NCBI GenBank assembly: GCA_949297125.1
Contig: CASFRS010000004.1
Span: forward strand, 1 to 64,000
Length of the DNA: 64,000 nt
Reading direction: 5' to 3'
Origin: an uncultured Bacteroidales bacterium
Lineage (GTDB): Bacteria; Bacteroidota; Bacteroidia; Bacteroidales; G3-4614
Every line of letters starts with the position of its first letter. Positions within the stretch are counted from its first letter, which is position 1. The notes beneath the pieces are model-generated. The model made no database searches. It was not told the origin of the DNA and saw nothing but the letters and a program-made list of their open reading frames with translations. Position numbers and translations under genes: made by a program. Below, piece after piece: positions 18,930-26,353 of this stretch.

Positions 18930-19042
18930 GGAGGTTGCTGGCTCAATCTGCGATACAAGATGAAACAACTCCAATGCTGCATATAAAAGCGAGACAAGTT
19001 GAAGATAATTTTGCAATGTAATGAGGTAAACTATATAAAAAT

Positions 19043-19654
19043 ATGTGTGCAAAATTAGTTCAAAAGAATCAAGTAAAGCCAATTGCCATCTATGTGCATG
19101 GTCTTGGATCCGGAGCTGCATCGACAACAGTCAGGACAGTATGTAAAATATTCTACGAATACGAGTGGACAGCAATTGAGGTAAATGAAAATCCATTTGA
19201 ATCGATAGAAAAAATAGATGCAGTTGTTAATGAATTCAAACCATCCTTATTGATGGGGACTTCATTGGGCGGATATTATGTTTTTTATGCTGATGCACCA
19301 TGTGCGACGAAGGTAATTTGTAACCCGGCAATGAATATTGCGGAACTTATCCGTTCCAAGATAGGATTCGGGACATATTCCTACTTTGTGGAACGGCAAG
19401 ACGGCAATACAGAATATACACTTGATGAGGCGGTTTGCAGGCGTTTCCTGGAATATAGCAAGAAACATAAGGCAGTGAGCGGGGCAAGGAACTATGCCTT
19501 GTTCTCCGTACATGACGAACTTATAGGGGATACCAATATGCTTGACAATATGGCAATGATTTTCGAATCTGGTTACCAATTATTGTTGGATTCCAATGGA
19601 GGGCACCGTCTCCGGGCAGCATCCCTAAAACTGTTACACGAAAAAATAACTTAA
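19043..19654 (+). CDS. YqiA/UPF0227-like alpha/beta hydrolase
   Basis: A 203-residue small esterase-like protein. AIYVHGLGSGAASTT supplies the oxyanion strand, LLMGTSLGGYYVFY holds the nucleophile Ser, ALFSVHDELIGD holds the acid, and SNGGHRLR the final His. It is divergent from the metallophosphoesterase gene with about 140 bases between, and is followed by the WYL regulator. Substrate unknown. Confidence 0.75.
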   Translation: MCAKLVQKNQVKPIAIYVHGLGSGAASTTVRTVCKIFYEYEWTAIEVNENPFESIEKIDAVVNEFKPSLLMGTSLGGYYVFYADAPCATKVICNPAMNIAELIRSKIGFGTYSYFVERQDGNTEYTLDEAVCRRFLEYSKKHKAVSGARNYALFSVHDELIGDTNMLDNMAMIFESGYQLLLDSNGGHRLRAASLKLLHEKIT

Positions 19655-19846
19655 GAATAAATATATCCATTATGAAAACTATAGAGGTTCATGACGTTTC
19701 ACAGACGACATTAGGCAAAACACATTCTTGGAGCATTATTTTCATCAATGTGTTAAATAATAGAATTAATTATGCTGTATTTACCAATATGTTACATTGG
19801 GTGCAACAAGTTCTTGTTAACTTTACAGCAACCAACAAGATGCAAT

Positions 19847-20752
19847 ATGATACAACTTCAAAAATACACATGGCTGATAGATACTATCCGCAAGGCGGGA
19901 AAGATTTCTTTGGAAGAAATTTCCGACCGTTGGGTGCGCAACAAGGACTTGAGTGATTACAAGCCTTTGAGCCGTGCTACATTCAACCGATGGAAAGATG
20001 CTATTTTCAGCCAGTTCGGAATTATCATCTCATGCCAAAGAACCGGTGGTTATCTTTATTATATAGAGAATCCGGAGGACATTGATGAAGATGAACTTAA
20101 AAAATGGATGCTCGACTCGTTTGCCGTAAGCAACCTGATTAGCGAGAACCTTTCACTGAAAGACCGAATTCTTGTCAGCAAGATTCCGTCTGCACGTGAT
20201 CACTTGACAACATTGCTTGAAGCGATGAGGGAAAACCGTGTTGTGGCAATCACTTATTGTGGATTCCATAAGTCTAAAAGCCACAAATTCCAGATAGAGC
20301 CTTGCTGCGTAAAGTTGTTTGAAAACCGCTGGTATGTTCTGGCACATAATTCCCATTATGATGACTATCGGATTTACGGATTGGACCGTATAGAAGATTT
20401 GGAAATGACAACGGACACATTCAAACTTCCAAAAGATTTCTCCGCATCAGATTATTTCTCAAATTATTACGGAATTATATCCGACAGCAGGATAAAGCCC
20501 GAAAGGATAGTTCTCAGAGCCTACCGTGATCATATTCCCTATATGAACTCGCTTCCTTTGCATCATAGCCAGAAGTTGCTGGAAGATAATGGTGAATATG
20601 CCGATTTTGAGTTATTCCTTGCTCCTACATTCGATTTTATAATGAGGTTGCTCAGCGCAGGAGCCATGATAGAAGTCATTTCCCCGGCATCATTAAGAAA
20701 GACATTGAAAGGATGGGTGTCGGATATGTACAACCTGTATAAAAACGATTGA
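19847..20752 (+). CDS. WYL-domain transcription regulator
   Basis: A 301-residue regulator. The N-terminal 90 residues form a winged-helix region (YTWLIDTIRKAGKISLEEIS, then FNRWKDAIFSQFGI). The WYL domain follows near 130-220: AITYCGFHKSKSHKFQIEPCCVKLFENRWYVLAHN, and YRIYGLDRIEDLEMT. The C-terminal extension is the usual WCX part. The ATG at 19847 gives a start just before the winged helix. WYL proteins bind nucleic acid or nucleotide ligands and often repress defence operons. Facing the RtcB/DprA/UDG island, it is its likely switch. Confidence 0.85.
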   Translation: MIQLQKYTWLIDTIRKAGKISLEEISDRWVRNKDLSDYKPLSRATFNRWKDAIFSQFGIIISCQRTGGYLYYIENPEDIDEDELKKWMLDSFAVSNLISENLSLKDRILVSKIPSARDHLTTLLEAMRENRVVAITYCGFHKSKSHKFQIEPCCVKLFENRWYVLAHNSHYDDYRIYGLDRIEDLEMTTDTFKLPKDFSASDYFSNYYGIISDSRIKPERIVLRAYRDHIPYMNSLPLHHSQKLLEDNGEYADFELFLAPTFDFIMRLLSAGAMIEVISPASLRKTLKGWVSDMYNLYKND

Positions 20753-20862
20753 CCATGCGGGATTTTGCAACATTACTCTAATTCGTGAATGCATCTTGCT
20801 TTTAGTTGCCTTCAGTTGATGAGAATCCTGCTTACTTTCGCACCTTCGCAACGAAAGAAGAC

Positions 20863-21108
20863 ATGTGGACTACTGGCGGATATGGTAGTTTTCCCAGTGG
20901 TTCTGATTCACGTGAGAAGTGCGGTAAAACGGACGGCTTCGAGAAAGGGTGTGCCTTGATACGGGCAAACCACGGGGTCGATCCCGCTGTCGGGGATTAT
21001 GAAGACTGGGCCGCCAATTACGCGCAGGCACTGTGGCTTGAACAATGGCGGTTGCGGAATCTGAATAGGATGTTAGTCGCGATGTTCAGTAGTGGTAAAA
21101 ACGGATGA
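20863..21108 (+). CDS. small phage-type protein
   Basis: An 81-residue protein from the ATG at 20863 (MWTTGGYGSFPSGSDSREK, ending WLEQWRLRNLNRMLVAMF). The upstream frame is open only to a stop at about 20803, with no ATG, so the gene is either this short or cut at its 5' end. Its Trp/Arg-rich helix and its place next to a tape-measure remnant suggest a tail or scaffold-associated gene of the ruined prophage. It converges on the small membrane gene and overlaps its 3' end by 36 bases. Confidence 0.4.
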   Translation: MWTTGGYGSFPSGSDSREKCGKTDGFEKGCALIRANHGVDPAVGDYEDWAANYAQALWLEQWRLRNLNRMLVAMFSSGKNG

Positions 21109-21255
21109 TCCCTTGTCCTTTCTGAAAAGGGACAGGAAACCTTTTACCACACCTTGGTAGACGAAGTAAAGCAGCATGATCGGAAATCCCACGACAAGGG
21201 CGAACCATGCTATAACCGTGAAGATGGATGCCAAAAATGTAAGAAGCGTTTCCAT
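21073..21255 (-). CDS. 60-residue membrane protein
   Basis: A small protein with one or two hydrophobic segments (LLTFLASIFTVIAWFALVVG and PIMLLYFVYQGVV) followed by a short basic cytoplasmic tail. A consensus promoter lies 22-51 bases before the ATG, so expression is plausible. Function unknown; small holin-like or toxin-like proteins have this layout. It is convergent with the small phage gene 20863-21108. Confidence 0.5.
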   Translation of the reverse strand: METLLTFLASIFTVIAWFALVVGFPIMLLYFVYQGVVKGFLSLFRKDKGSSVFTTTEHRD

Positions 21256-21276
21256 ACTGTTATTTATAACCTGTTA

Positions 21277-21306
21277 CAAAGGTAACGATTTTTTTAAGAA
21301 TGGCAA
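21277..21306 (-). promoter_or_regulatory. promoter of the small membrane protein gene
   Basis: Reading leftward, TTG at 21306-21304, a 19-base spacer and TACCTTTG at 21284-21277 match the Bacteroidetes -33/-7 pattern. The -33 overlaps the start of the tape-measure pseudogene on the other strand. Confidence 0.6.
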
Positions 21307-21665
21307 GTGTATTTGATTATCAGTTTAATATCGGAGGTAACTTTACCGCTGCAAAAAAAACACAGCCAAGAGTGCAGGCCATTTCAATACAGCCGTAAAG
21401 GGTACGCACGACTGGCACGGCAAATTGAGTCAGGCGCTGGCGATATGGGATTTGGCGAGTAATTATGTAGGCAAGTTTAATGATACGATAGGTACTCTAT
21501 CTGCTTCGGGCATATCGCTCAACCGCCAGATGCACGGTTTGAGTGCGATTGCAGGTGTTACGGGTGCAGATCTCAAAAAACAGAGAAATATGCTCGCCAA
21601 AGTGCCGAGGCTTTTGGGGTCGGTGCTACAACTTTTGCTGAAGCACGTAAACTGCTGTTTAATTG
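21300..21665 (+). pseudogene. phage tape-measure protein, frameshifted N-terminus
   Basis: The start MASVFDYQFNIGGNFTAAK at 21300 breaks in a run of nine A at 21353-21361. The next frame continues SAGHFNTAVKG, SQALAIWDLASNYVGKFND and GLSAIAGVTGADLKK, and after a second shift near 21580 a third frame gives KYARQSAEAFGVGATTFAEA. Together these read as the N-terminus of a phage tail tape-measure protein. Everything downstream is missing; the DNA from 21665 to about 22010 is debris. Confidence 0.65.
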
Positions 21666-22014
21666 ACTGTCCTCCAAACGCAATACCCCCAAGAAAAAAC
21701 AGCAATCTCTTGATATCGGGCATGACGGGTGTAGCCCGGCATATTAAACTTAAGGCCCCGTTCTTATTTACTATTGCCTTACTATTATTGGCTGATATTA
21801 CGCAAGACTGTTCCTGAAAAACATTCAAAAAAGGCAAAAGATATGGCGACAAGCACGCGGATACAGGGCAAGGACAACGGCATCAGCCGGTTCTAACTGT
21901 TATGCCTACTCGCATGGGGCTTTTGAAGAATGAGAACTCTGTGGCATTGCTTTCAACTCCGACTTCAAAGGAGAAAAAGTAAAAAAACAGCCTGCAAAGG
22001 GATGAAAAAAGCAA

Positions 22015-22326
22015 ATGGACCCCGTCGGAACAGGAACTGTTAAAGCCGTGATAGACCACGAACTCGGGCACGAAATAGACAGGCTTATAGGCTTGCGTAT
22101 CGACACCGACTTCTTGAAACTACATGGAGAGGAAACCAAAAACGGCAAACAGTATGTCATCGACAACCTTTCCAAGTATGCCAACACCAACACAGCTGAA
22201 TTTATAGCCGAGGCTTGGAGTGAATTCCTGAATATCGAAAAACCGCGACCGATAGCGGCTGCGGTTGGTAGGTTGGTAATCAAAAAATACAAAGGAAAAA
22301 ATGGTCACACCTCTTCTTCCACATAG
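22015..22326 (+). pseudogene. metallopeptidase fragment of a phage MuF-type protein
   Basis: A 103-residue frame holds GTVKAVIDHELGHEIDRLIGL, a zincin HExxH motif, and TAEFIAEAWSEFLNI, which carries the third zinc ligand. It resembles the C-terminal metallopeptidase domains attached to phage head-morphogenesis (MuF) proteins. The body of the protein is absent and the upstream sequence is frameshifted debris. It ends inside a convergent small gene at 22305. Confidence 0.6.
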
Positions 22327-22529
22327 ACGCGCATTGTTATCCGGGGTTTGTCCGTGGCAAATACATAATCGCCATGCTGCCCATCCACGACTTTCGTATG
22401 GCTTTCGGCATCGCAGTATATTTCCAACGGTATTGTTTCAAACGCCCGGCAGGAAGTTCCGCCGAGATAGTGTTTGCAATCCGCACACTCGTAAGGCATA
22501 GGTCTGTCTTTATCAACTATATGTTTCAT
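22305..22529 (-). CDS. 74-residue cysteine-motif protein
   Basis: A small protein with CADCKHYLGGTSCRAFETIP, a compact zinc-ribbon-like C-x2-C...C pattern seen in various small prophage and defence-linked proteins, then an acidic end (VYVEEEV). It converges on the metallopeptidase fragment and overlaps it by 22 bases, the position an immunity or regulatory gene would hold. A good promoter lies upstream. Function unknown. Confidence 0.5.
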   Translation of the reverse strand: MKHIVDKDRPMPYECADCKHYLGGTSCRAFETIPLEIYCDAESHTKVVDGQHGDYVFATDKPRITMRVYVEEEV

Positions 22530-22546
22530 TCAAGCATTATTTAGCA

Positions 22547-22576
22547 CAAAGGTACTCATTTATAGGCTTACAACAA
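22547..22576 (-). promoter_or_regulatory. promoter of the cysteine-motif gene
   Basis: TTG at 22576-22574, 19 bases, and TACCTTTG at 22554-22547 form a Bacteroidetes-type promoter ending 18 bases before the ATG. Confidence 0.6.
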
Positions 22577-22590
22577 TGATTGACTCTGCC

Positions 22591-22790
22591 CGGCTCGGCA
22601 TAGACAAATAAATTTGTCTTTGCTCTCGCCTTTCACTAATTTGGCTTCGCCGAATATAGGCTGCGGCTCGGCATAGACAAATAAATTTGTCTTTGCTCTC
22701 GCCTTTCACTAATTTGGCTTCGCCGAATATAGGCTGCGGCTCGGCATAGACAAATAAATTTGTCTTTGCTCTCGCCTTTCACTATATTTG
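22591..22790 (+). repeat. 73-bp tandem repeat carrying promoter elements
   Basis: Three copies start at 22591, 22664 and 22737 (CGGCTCGGCATAGACAAATA...). Each carries AAATTTG, then 20 bases, then a -7-like box. Copies one and two read TAATTTG, one base short of consensus, while copy three reads TATATTTG at 22783-22790, a full match with TTTG at 22759-22762. The same repeat family occurs in the other orientation before yicC at 40150-40280. Confidence 0.8.
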
Positions 22791-22795
22791 CACAT

Positions 22796-22995
22796 GAATT
22801 AGAGTGTTCGCACTTAATTCTTGCACGAAATAGCCTAATCGTCGTCAAACTACCACAACAGACCATAATACAGGCTGATTATCGACTTGCCCGCGGGTTA
22901 AGCGTGTACTGCGTCATATACGTAGAACCGCTCCTATGGGTAAGTTGGCTGTGGTAGGCCATGACGACGTTGGGTTGTGGTTCTACGTTTTTTTG
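22796..22995 (+). ncRNA. candidate structured RNA with terminator
   Basis: It lies 6 bases after a consensus promoter (-7 at 22783-22790). It starts with a hairpin closed by a UUCG tetraloop (22796-22806 with 22811-22820). Two long-range helices pair CGTCGTCA 22840-22847 with 22962-22969 and CTACCACA 22850-22857 with 22950-22957. ACGTAGAACC 22920-22929 pairs with 22979-22988 and is followed by a run of seven T, like a terminator. The last helix crosses the first two, so a pseudoknot or a two-state switch is implied. No RNA family is recognised. A 65-codon frame overlaps but looks accidental. Confidence 0.5.
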
Positions 22996-23038
22996 TGCTT
23001 GACTGCTAAGAGCAACCCGAATTCCATTACTGATAATT

Positions 23039-23132
23039 CCCTTTAATCGTACCATATGGAATTGAAATTGCGGTAAGTGTGCAATTTGTCGTAATCGCCA
23101 ATCCCTTTAATCGTACCATGTGAAATGGAAAT
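23039..23132 (+). repeat. pair of CRISPR-like direct repeats
   Basis: Two 30-base units, at 23039-23068 and 23103-23132, share 27 of 30 bases (CCCTTTAATCGTACCAT... ending in GAAAT) and are separated by 34 bases. Length, spacing and the ATTGAAAT-like end are those of a CRISPR repeat, but there are only two units and no cas genes in the window. A third, weaker match (about 23 of 30) lies at 26288-26317. Confidence 0.45.
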
Positions 23133-24788
23133 ACAACAAGGAAAAAGATAGAAAAGCTCCTCTGCGACCTGCAATCGGGCGTTACGGCTGCCATAGTGAA
23201 CGGAATACGGAGTGAATGGACGCTTGCCAACAACAAGAACAGCGAACTCGCCCGGCAGGTGTTCGGGGATAACGTCGGCAAACTGACACAGGAACAGTAT
23301 CGCCGTTATTTCAGCACCAACGACAACGCACGGGTGGCTTTCGAGAAGCGCAAGGTAAACGGGCTTAACCTCTCCGACAGGGTGTGGCGGTACACCGACC
23401 AATTCAAGACTGAAATCGAATTCGGCTTGGACGTCGGCATACGCAACGGCCTTTCGGCGGACGACATGTCGCAGGAACTCCGGCAATACCTGAAATACCC
23501 CGACAAGCTCTTCCGGCGTGTCAGGGACGAACACGGGGAGTTGCAGCTATCCAAACGTGCGGCGGCGTTCCACCCCGGACGGGGCGTATACAGAAGCTCG
23601 TACAAGAACGCGCGGCGCCTGGCCGCCACCGAAACCAATATGGCCTACATGACAGCCGATTACGAGCGTTGGCAGCAGCTTGATTTCGTTGTTGGTATAC
23701 GCATAGAGCTGTCGAACAACCACACGCTCAACGGGCAGCCATTTCACGATATCTGCGACGAACTGAGCGCGCCGCTCGGCAGCACGAACACCGAAGGCAA
23801 AGGCTGTTATCCCAAGGACTTCAAGTTCACCGGCTGGCATCCGCTGTGCCGTTGCCACGTCATAACGATATTGAAAACGGACGAGGAAATAGCCGAGGAT
23901 ACACGGCGAATATTGGCAGGCGAGCCGCTCGACGGTAGGAGCGTGAACCGTGTCGATGATGTGCCGGGCGAATTCAAGAAATGGCTTGACGACAACGAGG
24001 AACGTGCGAAGCGCAGCTATTCCGTGCCGTACTTTATCAAGGATAACGAAAAGTACTTGCCGAAAGGTTACAAGGACATGTATGGGCTTAAAACACCATA
24101 CGCCACCTATGCCGAATACGAGGCGGCAATGGCGTATAACAAGAAGCATGCGAATTTCTCCGACGCGGTTAAAAAGAATAACCGAGAATTATCGAATGTG
24201 CTGCCTATACTGCAGGGCAGGATAATGAACTTCACGGAAGCCGACGGAAGCAAGTGCAACCCCAATTATTTACTTGCCAATGCTGAAGATTTGGGTTATC
24301 GTCATAACTGCCAGACCTGTACGATGGCCTACGAGCTTCGCCGTCGTGGGTTCGATGTGGAGGCCAAACCTAATCCTGTATTGAAAGGTTACAGTAAGTA
24401 TAGGGCTATGAATAGGTTTTATGCAATAAACAATTGTGAATGGACAGACCGATTCCTGACAGCGGGCGGAAAGAGTGTTGAATATGAATTGTCGATAGGG
24501 ATAAAGGACACCGGGTTTTCCAAGCTTAAATTCATCGAGGATAAGACAGCCGCAAAGGGTCGTTACGAGGTTTACTGCACATGGAAAAATGGCGATGCCC
24601 ATGTCTTCATTGTTGAGCGACAAAAAGACGGCAATTTGTTATGGTTTGACCCACAATCAGGTCGCCGTGGCGGTGCGATGGATTTCTATGACGACATCAA
24701 CAAGATGAAACACAACCTTATAGGCATTTTGCGCATTGACGACAAGTTAATTAATCCGCTGTTTGCTTCTCGAGTCCAAAGGAAATAA
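23124..24788 (+). CDS. MuF-type phage protein with papain-like toxin domain, 5' truncated
   Basis: The frame is open from just after a stop inside the second CRISPR-like repeat to 24788 (554 codons) with no ATG near its start, so the N-terminus is lost. Its first 260 residues match phage Mu F/SPP1 gp7 head morphogenesis proteins: ARRLAATETNMAYMTADYERW, then HPLCRCHVITIL. The C-terminal 180 residues look like a papain-fold toxin: candidate Cys in RHNCQTCTMAYELRRRG, candidate His in AHVFIVERQ, candidate Asp in LLWFDPQSG. MuF proteins carrying such domains are thought to deliver toxins with the virion. The domain call comes from motif order, not alignment. Confidence 0.7.
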   Translation, partial: NGNTTRKKIEKLLCDLQSGVTAAIVNGIRSEWTLANNKNSELARQVFGDNVGKLTQEQYRRYFSTNDNARVAFEKRKVNGLNLSDRVWRYTDQFKTEIEFGLDVGIRNGLSADDMSQELRQYLKYPDKLFRRVRDEHGELQLSKRAAAFHPGRGVYRSSYKNARRLAATETNMAYMTADYERWQQLDFVVGIRIELSNNHTLNGQPFHDICDELSAPLGSTNTEGKGCYPKDFKFTGWHPLCRCHVITILKTDEEIAEDTRRILAGEPLDGRSVNRVDDVPGEFKKWLDDNEERAKRSYSVPYFIKDNEKYLPKGYKDMYGLKTPYATYAEYEAAMAYNKKHANFSDAVKKNNRELSNVLPILQGRIMNFTEADGSKCNPNYLLANAEDLGYRHNCQTCTMAYELRRRGFDVEAKPNPVLKGYSKYRAMNRFYAINNCEWTDRFLTAGGKSVEYELSIGIKDTGFSKLKFIEDKTAAKGRYEVYCTWKNGDAHVFIVERQKDGNLLWFDPQSGRRGGAMDFYDDINKMKHNLIGILRIDDKLINPLFASRVQRK

Positions 24789-25032
24789 ATCCGCCATATC
24801 CGTTACGATCCATAATATCATAGAGCCGTCTGAAATCTTCGTATTCAGAAACTATTCCATTTTTTAACGATACAAACACAGGGGCGTTAGGAGGACCGGG
24901 AAACCAATGTTCCTTGTCCTCCACGCCCAAGCTATATATCTCACAGCCGTCAATATCGCATAGGTATGCAGCCATTCTGTCAAGACCCAGCCTTTCGGCT
25001 TCGTCCAACACTATCTTCGGTATCTTTTTCAT
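24751..25032 (-). CDS. candidate immunity protein for the papain-like toxin
   Basis: A 93-residue acidic protein (KKIPKIVLDEAERLGLDRMA, ISLG-type strand YSLGVEDKEHWFPGP, tail YGGFISFGLEK). It converges on the MuF-toxin gene and overlaps its last 38 bases. The ATG at 25032 is used; a TTG at 25062 with GAGG upstream is an alternative. The size, acidity and position fit an immunity protein, but no immunity family is recognised. Confidence 0.5.
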   Translation of the reverse strand: MKKIPKIVLDEAERLGLDRMAAYLCDIDGCEIYSLGVEDKEHWFPGPPNAPVFVSLKNGIVSEYEDFRRLYDIMDRNGYGGFISFGLEKQTAD

Positions 25033-25080
25033 ATCGCCCACAAACTTAGTTATTTTCCTCAAATTCGCCGTATTTCAGCT

Positions 25081-25374
25081 TTACTTTTCGCAATCGTGTA
25101 ACTTATTGTCCGTCTGATTATCGCCCGTTGTCGGGGCTTTGCTTTGTTTCTTCCGCCGGATATGTTCGACGGTTATCGTACACTTGCGCCCCTTGTATGG
25201 AACGCCGTCCGATACTCCGATGTTCCACAGCCGGGAAACCTTGCACCCGACCTGTTCCGGGGCGAACTGCTCATAGATGGCGGCAAGGCTCGAAAAGTTA
25301 AACGCCGTCCGCTCGTCGCCCTCTATGGGAGGCTCTTTAAACTCGACCCGGTAAAACCAATCCTTTGTTCCCAT
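25081..25374 (-). CDS. 97-residue prophage protein
   Basis: Starts at ATG 25374, sharing one base with the stop of the previous gene (TGATG), with GGAGG upstream. Aromatic N-terminus (GTKDWFYRVEFKEPPIEGDE), then a beta-rich core with CKVSRLWNIGVSDGVPY and a basic linker KKQSKAP, and a polar tail. No family recognised; it is coupled to the 74-residue gene before it. Confidence 0.5.
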   Translation of the reverse strand: MGTKDWFYRVEFKEPPIEGDERTAFNFSSLAAIYEQFAPEQVGCKVSRLWNIGVSDGVPYKGRKCTITVEHIRRKKQSKAPTTGDNQTDNKLHDCEK

Positions 25375-25598
25375 CAATCGCCTCCCTCCTGTTTTCGGTT
25401 GATAATTATTTCGCTCTTGATTGAGAAATCCCAATCCCTGATGTCGTCCTCGGCTGTCGGCTGAATTTCGACCTTGCCGAGTTGCCCGGCGATGCCTTTC
25501 TCCGCTATCGCCTCTGCCTCCTGTCGGCTGTACGCCGCCACTATGACCTGCCCGTTGAACACGAGCCTCGCTCTGATTTTGTACTGTTTCTTCGCCAT
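25374..25598 (-). CDS. 74-residue basic protein
   Basis: Starts at ATG 25598 with GGAGAAAAG seven bases upstream. MAKKQYKIRARLVFNGQVIV, then YSRQEAEAIAEKGI, ending EIIINRKQEGGD, reads as a small beta-alpha protein. It is the first gene of a two-gene leftward operon that follows the TTATCG repeat field. Function unknown. Confidence 0.5.
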   Translation of the reverse strand: MAKKQYKIRARLVFNGQVIVAAYSRQEAEAIAEKGIAGQLGKVEIQPTAEDDIRDWDFSIKSEIIINRKQEGGD

Positions 25599-25632
25599 TG
25601 TCTTTTCTCCGTTTAACGCCCCCACTATATGT

Positions 25633-25722
25633 GTCAGGCGTTATTCCCCAACCCAAAGATTGGAGGCGTGGTCGCCTGACCCGTAAGGGTCTTTTTTTAG
25701 ACTACGTTAGTAGTCTTTTTTT
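25633..25722 (+). terminator. stem plus two consecutive rightward terminators
   Basis: GTCAGGCG (25633-25640) pairs with CGCCTGAC (25673-25680). It runs into GACCCGTAAGGGTC with seven T (25678-25698), and then AGACTAC-GTTA-GTAGTCT with a T-run (25699-25722). Both T-runs end rightward transcripts, yet no rightward gene precedes them, so they may close a short RNA antisense to the start of the 25598 gene. Confidence 0.6.
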
Positions 25723-25829
25723 CTAATAATCCTGATATAGGATTATCTCTATTTTACTGTACTCTATTTTCTTTTACTATACTATGTGTACTTTCGCCGT
25801 GAGAACGCCTTAATTTTTAAGTTATACGT

Positions 25830-26030
25830 GCGATAACACGGCTTCTGAATAATTATCGATAACGATAACCATATATGAATGTGATTATCGTAAGCGATAA
25901 CGGATTTTAGGGTGGTCGGACTTTTGCCAACTTTTTACCCGGTTTTTGGTAGATTTTCCTTGATTTCATAGAAAAACAGCATCTAAAAAAATCATATCGC
26001 AGCGATAATTGAATTATCGTCGGCGATAAC
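25830..26030. promoter_or_regulatory. field of TTATCG/CGATAA operator-like repeats
   Basis: At least eight copies of CGATAA or its complement TTATCG lie in 200 bases, several as inverted pairs: 25853-25869, 25883-25901 (GATTATCGTAAGCGATAAC) and 25994-26030. They sit between the truncated 91-codon gene and the start of the two-gene operon at 25598. A prophage repressor operator or an origin iteron field are both possible. Confidence 0.55.
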
Positions 26031-26305
26031 TACTTGAAAATACTCTCAATCGGATAACAGGCGTTCTTGCGCTTGACAGTCCGGGCTACATCTTCGCCCC
26101 ACACTGTGGCGATAATGCGTATGGCGTTCAAATCTCCGTCCCAGTCTATGCAGCACTCGTGATTGTCATATTCATAGAAATATACCTCCTGCGGGTCGCA
26201 TTCTGCCTTTATTTTGGCATCGATGCTTTCATAGAACTCAAACAGGCGTTTCGCCCCGACTTTTGTAGCGAAGCCTCTGCCAACATTTCTTTGTAACCGT
26301 ACCAA
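26030..26305 (-). pseudogene. 5'-truncated prophage gene
   Basis: A 91-codon frame (FATKVGAKRLFEFYESIDAK, YFYEYDNHECCIDWDGDLNAIR) without an ATG. Upstream, the same frame runs back without a start to the recQ stop at 26354. The body looks like genuine protein, so its 5' end was lost where the accessory block meets recQ, next to a weak copy of the CRISPR-like repeat. Family not recognised. Confidence 0.5.
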
Positions 26306-26353
26306 ATGGAACAGAAATGTGAATGATAAGGCTTCGGGTTCTTGGCAGTATGG

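Noticed and set aside
19672..19956. 94-codon frame before and over the WYL gene
   Set aside because: It overlaps the winged-helix coding region in another frame and shows no recognisable domain.
22760..22957. 65-codon frame through the candidate RNA
   Set aside because: Starts inside the promoter repeat, has no ribosome site, and the RNA pairing explains the conservation pattern better.
22796..22995. tracrRNA for the nearby CRISPR-like repeats
   Set aside because: No stretch complementary to the 23039 repeat was found, and no cas9-like gene is present.
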